A DNA stretch of 61,550 bases from Burkholderia sp. SRS-W-2-2016 (lineage in GTDB: Bacteria; Pseudomonadota; Gammaproteobacteria; Burkholderiales; Burkholderiaceae), in the NCBI RefSeq assembly GCF_001931485.1, contig NZ_MSDV01000007.1, forward strand, positions 1 through 61,550, written 5' to 3'. Under the pieces are notes generated by a model. It was not told where the DNA came from and searched no databases. It was given only the letters and a program-made list of their open reading frames with translations. The translations under genes were made by a program, and so were the position numbers. Below are positions 56,247 to 61,550 of this stretch, one piece after another; within the stretch, counting starts at the first letter, position 1; each line of letters opens with the position of its first letter.

Positions 56247-57305
56247 TCAAACGTCGCGCCGCGTCAACAGCATCGCGTCGCCATAGCTGAAAAAGCGGTA
56301 ACGCTGCTCGATAGCGTGACGATAGGTCGCGCGAATCGTCTCGACGCCGGCGAACGCGGACACCAGCATCAGCAGCGTCGACTTCGGCAAATGGAAATTC
56401 GTCACCAGCCGGTCGACCACCCGGAAGCGGTAACCCGGCGTGATGAAGATGTCGGTTTCCGCGCTGGTCGCGGCGAGCGGCCGGCCGGCCGCTTCGGCGT
56501 CGCGCGCGGCGGCTTCGAGCGCGCGCATCGACGTGGTGCCGACCGCGATCACGCGGTTGCCGCGCGCCTTGGTCGCGGCGATCCGGTCCGCCAGCGACTG
56601 CGGCAGGTGATACCACTCGCTGTGCATCTTGTGCTCGGCGATGTTCTCGACCCGCACCGGCTGGAACGTGCCCGCGCCGACGTGCAGCGTCAGCGTCGCG
56701 CGTTCGACACCCTGCGCGTCGAGCTTCGCGAGCAGCGCGTCGTCGAAGTGCAGGCCGGCGGTCGGCGCGGCGACCGCGCCCGGGTTCTGCGCGAACACGG
56801 TCTGGTAGCGGGTTTCGTCGGTCGCGTCGGGATCGTGCTCGATGTACGGCGGCAGCGGCAGGCGGCCGTACTGCTCGATCAGCGTCAGGCAATCGTCCGG
56901 GAAGTGCAGCGTGTAGAACTGATCGACGCGCTCGCCGACGGTGACGTCGAACGCATCGGCCAGACGCGCAGTGGTGCCCGGCTGCGGGCTCTTGCTCGCG
57001 CGGATCTGCGCGAGCGCGCTGCGCTCGCCGGTCAGGCGCTCGACCAGCACTTCGATGCGCCCGCCGCTGGCCTTCTGGCCGAAGAAGCGGGCCTTCAGCA
57101 CCTTGGTGTCGTTGAAGACGAGCAGGTCGCCGGGCGCGAGACACGCGGGCAACTCGGTGAAGCGGCGATCGATCAGGCGCGCGGCGCCATCGGGGGCCCC
57201 GGCGTGGTCCACTTCGAGCAGACGGCTCGCGCTGCGCTCAGGCAGCGCGACTTGCGCGATCAGCTCGGGCGGCAGATCGAAATCGAAATCGGAAAGCGTA
57301 AACAT
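56247..57305 (-). CDS. queA: S-adenosylmethionine:tRNA ribosyltransferase-isomerase QueA
   Basis: 352 residues. It opens [13 protein letters not shown], with [23 protein letters not shown] and [17 protein letters not shown] as family motifs. QueA adds the ribosyl part of SAM to preQ1 in tRNA to make epoxyqueuosine. It is followed by tgt on the same strand after a 300-base gap with its own structures, and is divergent from recG. Confidence 0.96.
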   Translation of the reverse strand: MFTLSDFDFDLPPELIAQVALPERSASRLLEVDHAGAPDGAARLIDRRFTELPACLAPGDLLVFNDTKVLKARFFGQKASGGRIEVLVERLTGERSALAQIRASKSPQPGTTARLADAFDVTVGERVDQFYTLHFPDDCLTLIEQYGRLPLPPYIEHDPDATDETRYQTVFAQNPGAVAAPTAGLHFDDALLAKLDAQGVERATLTLHVGAGTFQPVRVENIAEHKMHSEWYHLPQSLADRIAATKARGNRVIAVGTTSMRALEAAARDAEAAGRPLAATSAETDIFITPGYRFRVVDRLVTNFHLPKSTLLMLVSAFAGVETIRATYRHAIEQRYRFFSYGDAMLLTRRDV

Positions 57306-57488
57306 GCGAACGACTGGGAGCGAATTGGGACGGAATTGAGCCGAAGCCGGAGTCGGGCGGCTATGATGGCGGGACGCCGAAGCGGCCCGTGCGCCCTGTC
57401 CTGTGCCGCGTCCTGCGTGCGAGACAGCGCGCAGCGCGGCACGACGTTTTTTTCGACAGCAGCCGATATTGTACTTGCGAAGCAGCCC

Positions 57489-59801
57489 ATGCCTTTGTCC
57501 GACCGCCGATTGTCCGTTGCCAACCTCGAAGCGGGAGACGCGCCGCGGCGCCGCGGCGCGCGAGGCGAGACGGACGAGGATGAGGTGAGAGAGGGTGTGG
57601 GCGGCGCGGGTGGCGGCGCGAGCGCGAGTGATCCGGACGACCCGGCGCAACAACTCGCAGCCGCCAACGAAAACGGCAAACCCGCCGCCAAATCCAGATC
57701 TTCGAGCAAAGCCGCCGCCAAACCCGCGGCGAAAGCCCCCGTCAAAACCGCCGACAAGCTCGCCAAACTCGGCCTGAACCGCGACATCGACCTCGTGCTG
57801 CATCTGCCGATGCGCTACGAGGACGAAACCTCGCTGACGCCGATCGGCCATCTGCTGCCCGGCGGCATCGCGCAGACCGAAGGGGTGGTGTTCGACAACG
57901 AGATCGCGTACCGGCCGCGTCGCCAGTTGCTGGTGAAGCTGCGCGATGGCGACGGCGACGAACTGGTGCTGCGCTTCCTGAACTTCTACGGCTCGCAGGT
58001 CAAGCAGATGGCGCTCGGCGCGCGGCTGCGCGTGCGCGGCGACGTGCGCGGCGGTTTCTTCGGGATGGAGATGGTGCATCCGGCGGTGCGCGTGGTCGAT
58101 GAAGACACGCCGCTGCCGCAGGCGCTGACGCCGGTCTATCCGAGCACCGCGGGGGTGTCGCAGGCGTATCTGCGCAAGGCGATCGACAACGCGTTGTCGC
58201 GCACCTCGCTGCCGGAGTTGTTGCCCGCGCCGGTCGCGCGCGAGCATCTCGAACCGCTCGGCGTGCCGTCGCTGATGGACGCGGTGCGCACGCTGCATCA
58301 TCCGGGCGCGCAGTCGGACGAGACCGCGCTGATCGACGGCACCCATCCGGCGTGGGTGCGCATCAAATTCGAAGAGTTGCTCGCGCAGCAGATGTCGCTC
58401 AAGCGCGCGCACGACGAGCGCCGCACCCGCGCCGCGCCGGCGATGCCGCGCCGCAAGCTCGGCGACGAGTCGGCGCTGGTCGCGCGTCTGCTGAAGGCGC
58501 TGCCGTTTTCGCTGACGGCCGCGCAGGAGCGGGTCGGCGGCGAAATCGCGCTCGATCTGACCCAGCCGCATCCGATGCAGCGGCTGTTGCAGGGCGACGT
58601 CGGCAGCGGCAAGACGATCGTCGCGGCGCTCGCCGCCGCGCAGGCGATCGATGCCGGCTACCAGGCCGCGTTGATGGCGCCGACCGAAATCCTCGCCGAG
58701 CAGCACGCGCGCAAATTGCGCGGCTGGCTGGAGCCGCTCGGCGTGAGCGTCGCGTGGCTGGCGGGCAGTCTGAAGACCAAGGAGAAGCGCGCGGCGATCG
58801 AAGCGGCCGCGCTCGGCACCGCGCAACTCGTGATCGGCACGCACGCGATCATCCAGGACGCGGTCGAGTTCGCGCGGCTCGGGCTCGTGATCGTCGACGA
58901 ACAGCATCGCTTCGGCGTCGCGCAGCGGCTCGCGCTGCGCGCGAAGGCCCAGGGCGCGGCCGACGGCGCGAGCGACTTCCAGCCGCATCAACTGATGATG
59001 TCCGCGACGCCGATCCCGCGCACGCTCGCCATGACTTACTACGCGGACCTCGACGTATCGACGATCGACGAGCTGCCGCCCGGCCGCACGCCGATCCTGA
59101 CCAAGCTGGTGTCCGACGCGCGCCGCGAGGAGGTGATCGGCCGCGTGCGCGAGGCCGCGCTGACCGGGCGCCAGGTGTACTGGGTGTGTCCGCTGATCGA
59201 GGAAAGCGAGACCTTGCAACTGCAGACCGCGGTCGAAACCTACGAAACCCTCGTGGCCGCGTTGCCCGAGTTGCGGGTCGGCCTCGTGCATGGCCGCCTC
59301 GCGCCGGCCGAAAAGGCCGCGGTGATGGACGCGTTCTCGCGCAACGAAATCCAGCTGCTGGTCGCGACGACCGTGATCGAAGTGGGCGTCGACGTGCCGA
59401 ACGCGTCGCTGATGGTGATCGAGCACGCGGAGCGCTTTGGCCTTGCGCAGTTGCATCAGCTGCGCGGCCGGGTCGGGCGCGGCAGCGCCGCGTCGGTGTG
59501 CGTGCTGCTCTACACCGGACCGCTGTCGATGACCGCGCGCGCCCGTTTGCAGACGATGCGCGAGACCACCGACGGCTTCGAGATCGCCCGCCGCGACCTC
59601 GAGATTCGCGGACCGGGCGAGTTTCTCGGCGCGCGCCAGTCGGGCGCCGCGATGCTGCGTTTCGCCGACCTCGAAAACGACCAGTGGCTGATCGACCCCG
59701 CGCGCGAGGCCGCCGCCACGCTGCTGGAGCAATACCCGGAGGTGGTGCTCCAGCATCTGGCGCGCTGGCTGGGCGCGCGCGAGCAGTATCTGAAGGCGTG
59801 A
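57489..59801 (+). CDS. recG: ATP-dependent DNA helicase RecG
   Basis: 770 residues, about 75 longer than E. coli RecG. The extra length is at the N-terminus (about 15-90), a Gly/Ala/Lys-rich, probably disordered stretch before KLAKLGL and the wedge domain. Helicase motifs follow: Walker A GDVGSGKT at 369-376, [14 protein letters not shown] (motif II), [15 protein letters not shown] (III), and [10 protein letters not shown] near the end (VI). RecG remodels stalled forks and Holliday junctions. It has a weak ribosome-binding site and is divergent from queA. Confidence 0.94.
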   Translation: MPLSDRRLSVANLEAGDAPRRRGARGETDEDEVREGVGGAGGGASASDPDDPAQQLAAANENGKPAAKSRSSSKAAAKPAAKAPVKTADKLAKLGLNRDIDLVLHLPMRYEDETSLTPIGHLLPGGIAQTEGVVFDNEIAYRPRRQLLVKLRDGDGDELVLRFLNFYGSQVKQMALGARLRVRGDVRGGFFGMEMVHPAVRVVDEDTPLPQALTPVYPSTAGVSQAYLRKAIDNALSRTSLPELLPAPVAREHLEPLGVPSLMDAVRTLHHPGAQSDETALIDGTHPAWVRIKFEELLAQQMSLKRAHDERRTRAAPAMPRRKLGDESALVARLLKALPFSLTAAQERVGGEIALDLTQPHPMQRLLQGDVGSGKTIVAALAAAQAIDAGYQAALMAPTEILAEQHARKLRGWLEPLGVSVAWLAGSLKTKEKRAAIEAAALGTAQLVIGTHAIIQDAVEFARLGLVIVDEQHRFGVAQRLALRAKAQGAADGASDFQPHQLMMSATPIPRTLAMTYYADLDVSTIDELPPGRTPILTKLVSDARREEVIGRVREAALTGRQVYWVCPLIEESETLQLQTAVETYETLVAALPELRVGLVHGRLAPAEKAAVMDAFSRNEIQLLVATTVIEVGVDVPNASLMVIEHAERFGLAQLHQLRGRVGRGSAASVCVLLYTGPLSMTARARLQTMRETTDGFEIARRDLEIRGPGEFLGARQSGAAMLRFADLENDQWLIDPAREAAATLLEQYPEVVLQHLARWLGAREQYLKA

Positions 59802-59895
59802 CACGGCGGCCGGTTTGCGTTTTGTCGTCGTGCGGCGCTAAACGTTTGGCGTCACACGGTCAAAAGGTTGGCGAAGCGGTTGGCGAACCGACCCT

Positions 59896-59918
59896 ATAGG
59901 TGTATAACTAGAACCTAT
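59896..59918. promoter_or_regulatory. Dyad upstream of oxyR
   Basis: ATAGGT (59896-59901) and ACCTAT (59913-59918) form a perfect inverted repeat with 11 bases between, which is the T-N11-A layout of LysR-type sites. It lies 28 bp before the oxyR start, as expected for autoregulation. Confidence 0.6.
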
Positions 59919-59946
59919 CGAATCCTTCATACTGATTGATCCCCGA

Positions 59947-60906
59947 ATGACGCTCACCGAATTGAAATACATCGTGGCGGTAGCGCGCGAGCGGCACTTC
60001 GGCCGGGCGGCCGAAGCGTGTTTCGTCAGCCAGCCCACGCTGTCCGTCGCCATCAAGAAGCTCGAAGACGAGCTGAACGTGCAGATTTTCGAGCGCGGCA
60101 CCAGCGAGGTCAGCGTCACGCCAATCGGCGAACAGATCGTCACGCAGGCTCAGCGCGTGCTCGAGCAGACGCTCGCGATCAAGGAAATCGCCAAGCAGGG
60201 CAAGGACCCGCTGGTCGGGCCGCTGCGCCTTGGCGTGATCTATACGATCGGACCGTATCTGCTGCCCACGCTGGTCAAGCAGATGATCGCGCGCGTGCCG
60301 CAGATGCCGTTGATGCTGCAGGAGAACTACACGCTCAAGCTGATCGAGCTGCTCAAGCAGGGCGAAATCGACGTCGCGATCATGGCGCTGCCGTTCCCCG
60401 AAACCGGGCTGATGCTGCGTCCGCTGTACGACGAGCCGTTCGTCGTCGCGCTGCCGTCCGGGCACGCGTGGGAAAGCCGCCCGAAAATCGATCCCGACGA
60501 TCTGAAGCAGGAAACCATGCTGCTGCTCGGCAGCGGTCACTGCTTCCGCGATCACGTGCTCGGCGTGTGCCCGGAGCTGATGCGGTTTTCGCAGAACGCG
60601 GACGGGATCCAGAAGACCTTCGAAGGCTCGTCGCTTGAAACGATTCGCCACATGGTTGCGAGCGGCGTTGGGATTACCGTGCTGCCGCGCATGTCGGTGC
60701 ATGAAGTGAAGCCGCATGCGGGCGGGATCGACGCGGGGCTGCTCAGCTACGTCGCGTTCGACGAGCCGGTGCCGGACCGCCGCGTCGTGCTCGCATGGCG
60801 CAAGAGCTTCACGCGGATGCCCGCGATCGAGGCGATCTGCGAGGCGATCGCCGCGTGCGAGTTGCCGGGCGTCAAGAAGCTCGATCTGCCGGCCGCCGTC
60901 AACTGA
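59947..60906 (+). CDS. oxyR: Hydrogen-peroxide-sensing LysR regulator OxyR
   Basis: 319 residues. It has a LysR winged helix (about 3-60, LKYIVAVARERHFGRAAEACFVSQPTLSVAIKKLE) and a regulatory domain. The two redox cysteines fall exactly at 199 and 208 (GSGHCFRDHVLGVCPEL), as in E. coli OxyR, so peroxide sensing by disulfide switching is expected. The downstream same-strand neighbour is a catalase, a classic OxyR target. Confidence 0.96.
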   Translation: MTLTELKYIVAVARERHFGRAAEACFVSQPTLSVAIKKLEDELNVQIFERGTSEVSVTPIGEQIVTQAQRVLEQTLAIKEIAKQGKDPLVGPLRLGVIYTIGPYLLPTLVKQMIARVPQMPLMLQENYTLKLIELLKQGEIDVAIMALPFPETGLMLRPLYDEPFVVALPSGHAWESRPKIDPDDLKQETMLLLGSGHCFRDHVLGVCPELMRFSQNADGIQKTFEGSSLETIRHMVASGVGITVLPRMSVHEVKPHAGGIDAGLLSYVAFDEPVPDRRVVLAWRKSFTRMPAIEAICEAIAACELPGVKKLDLPAAVN

Positions 60907-60952
60907 TGGAACGGTAGGGGGCCGGCGGCAGATCGCCGCGGCCCGCAGCCGC

Positions 60953-60973
60953 GCCGGGCTTGCCGAGCCCGGC
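60953..60973 (+). terminator. GC hairpin after oxyR
   Basis: GCCGGGCT (60953-60960) pairs with AGCCCGGC (60966-60973) around 5 nt, 47 bp after the oxyR stop. No T-tract follows, so termination is not certain. Confidence 0.4.
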
Positions 60974-61004
60974 CGGATCGCAAGTCTCAAAAAAAGGGCG
61001 CAAA

Positions 61005-61060
61005 CCCTATCGCATAGATAGAATTTATCAAATATAGATAATCGATAGGGTTGATATAGT
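61005..61060 (+). promoter_or_regulatory. Catalase promoter with candidate OxyR site
   Basis: CCCTATCG (61005-61012) and CGATAGGG (61043-61050) are perfect inverted arms bounding 46 bp. Between them ATAG recurs at 61014, 61018 and 61034, and GATA/TATC form a smaller dyad at 61017-61029. This is the size of an OxyR tetramer footprint. TATAGT (61055-61060) is a good -10, with no -35 match at 17 bp, as usual for an activated promoter. Confidence 0.65.
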
Positions 61061-61143
61061 TTCCTCCAGGGATCGCCCGATCCCGTATTCACACAGCTCA
61101 GGCGCCGACCTGTGTTCAAGGCTGGACAAGCCGAGGAGGAAAC

Positions 61144-61550
61144 ATGTCCGAACGTAAGCTCACCAATGCCGCTGGCGCCCCGCTCGCCGACAACCAGAAT
61201 TCGATGACCGCCGGCCCGCGCGGCCCGGTCGTTCTGCAAGACGTATGGCTGCTCGAAAAGCTCGCCCACTTCGATCGCGAAGTGATTCCCGAGCGTCGCG
61301 TGCACGCGAAGGGCTCGGGCGCCTTCGGCACGCTGAAGGTCACGCACGACATCTCGCGCTACACGAAAGCGAAAGTCTTCGCGCAGGTCGGCAAGGAAAC
61401 GCCGCTGTTCATGCGCTTTTCGACGGTGGCCGGCGAGCGCGGCGCGGCCGATGCCGAGCGCGACGTGCGCGGTTTCTCGATCAAGTTCTATACCGAGGAA
61501 GGCAACTGGGACGTGGTCGGCAACAACACGCCGGTGTTCTTCATCCGCGA
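61144..61550 (+). CDS. Monofunctional haem catalase, clade 3 type (3' end outside window)
   Basis: 135 residues are visible before the window ends. The catalytic His54 ([12 protein letters not shown]), [12 protein letters not shown] and Asn127/128 ([10 protein letters not shown]) are at the positions known from clade-3 catalases such as that of Proteus mirabilis. It disproportionates hydrogen peroxide. ATG at 61144 has GAGGAGG 4-5 nt upstream. Placement directly behind oxyR with a dyad-bearing promoter suggests peroxide induction through OxyR. Confidence 0.94.
   Translation, partial: MSERKLTNAAGAPLADNQNSMTAGPRGPVVLQDVWLLEKLAHFDREVIPERRVHAKGSGAFGTLKVTHDISRYTKAKVFAQVGKETPLFMRFSTVAGERGAADAERDVRGFSIKFYTEEGNWDVVGNNTPVFFIR

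Noticed and set aside
57306..59804. Minus-strand frame that continues queA upstream across all of recG
   Set aside because: QueA is complete from 57305. The upstream part is the shadow of recG in an antisense frame.

Overview
The window is a GC-rich (roughly two-thirds G+C), gene-dense chromosomal segment of a betaproteobacterium. It most likely comes from Burkholderia sensu lato, probably Paraburkholderia. The reasons are codon use, the alpha2/beta2 GlyQ-GlyS pair, the MurU/AmgK muropeptide salvage pair, the split PqiA, the Gcr-type membrane protein and the OxyR-catalase pair. No rRNA, tRNA, CRISPR array, insertion sequence or prophage was seen. This is inference from protein families and layout; no search was run.

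Layout. 1-6.1 kb: the 3' part of a PAS-GGDEF-EAL c-di-GMP protein, a glutathione transferase with a YciA-type thioesterase, and an Atm1-type ABC exporter. 6.1-15.5 kb: murU-amgK on the minus strand, divergent from lptD-surA-pdxA-rsmA (outer-membrane biogenesis, vitamin B6, ribosome methylation), then a DMT permease and gloA. 15.6-21.0 kb: a minus-strand run glyQ-glyS-gmhB-plsC-ygjP-like. 21.3-25.3 kb: a membrane-anchored glutamate-synthase-like flavoprotein, preceded by a 9-bp minisatellite, then mnmA and a nudJ-like gene. 25.6-28.5 kb: the pntAA-pntAB-pntB transhydrogenase operon with a clear terminator. 28.6-29.8 kb: a WYL regulator paired with a VOC protein.

29.9-39.3 kb is the accessory-looking part. 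A seven-gene minus-strand operon runs from 36.4 to 29.9 kb: alpha/beta hydrolase, duplicated-barrel protein, DctA-like carrier, carboxymuconolactone decarboxylase-like protein, SDR, LigI-like lactonase and MFS carrier. A LysR regulator is divergent from it, and a second MFS carrier of the same family lies beyond the regulator. Two nearly identical 28-bp elements, in the same orientation relative to the two transporter/enzyme units, sit upstream of both and look like shared operators. I read the locus as one regulon for uptake and breakdown of a carboxylated lactone or other dicarboxylic, aromatic-derived compound. The substrate cannot be named from sequence. The hydrolase lacks its nucleophilic serine. 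This is the best candidate in the window for an undescribed system.

39.4-47.1 kb: an RlmL-like rRNA methyltransferase, a Gcr-family membrane protein with an Anr/FNR-like box upstream, and the pqi lipid-transport operon (pqiA split in two, pqiB, pqiC). 47.6-50.9 kb: cytochrome b561 with two YceI proteins, then an MHS-type MFS carrier. 51.0-57.3 kb: queA, tgt and yajC-secD-secF on the minus strand. 57.5-61.5 kb: recG, oxyR and the start of a clade-3 catalase whose promoter carries a large dyad suited to OxyR.
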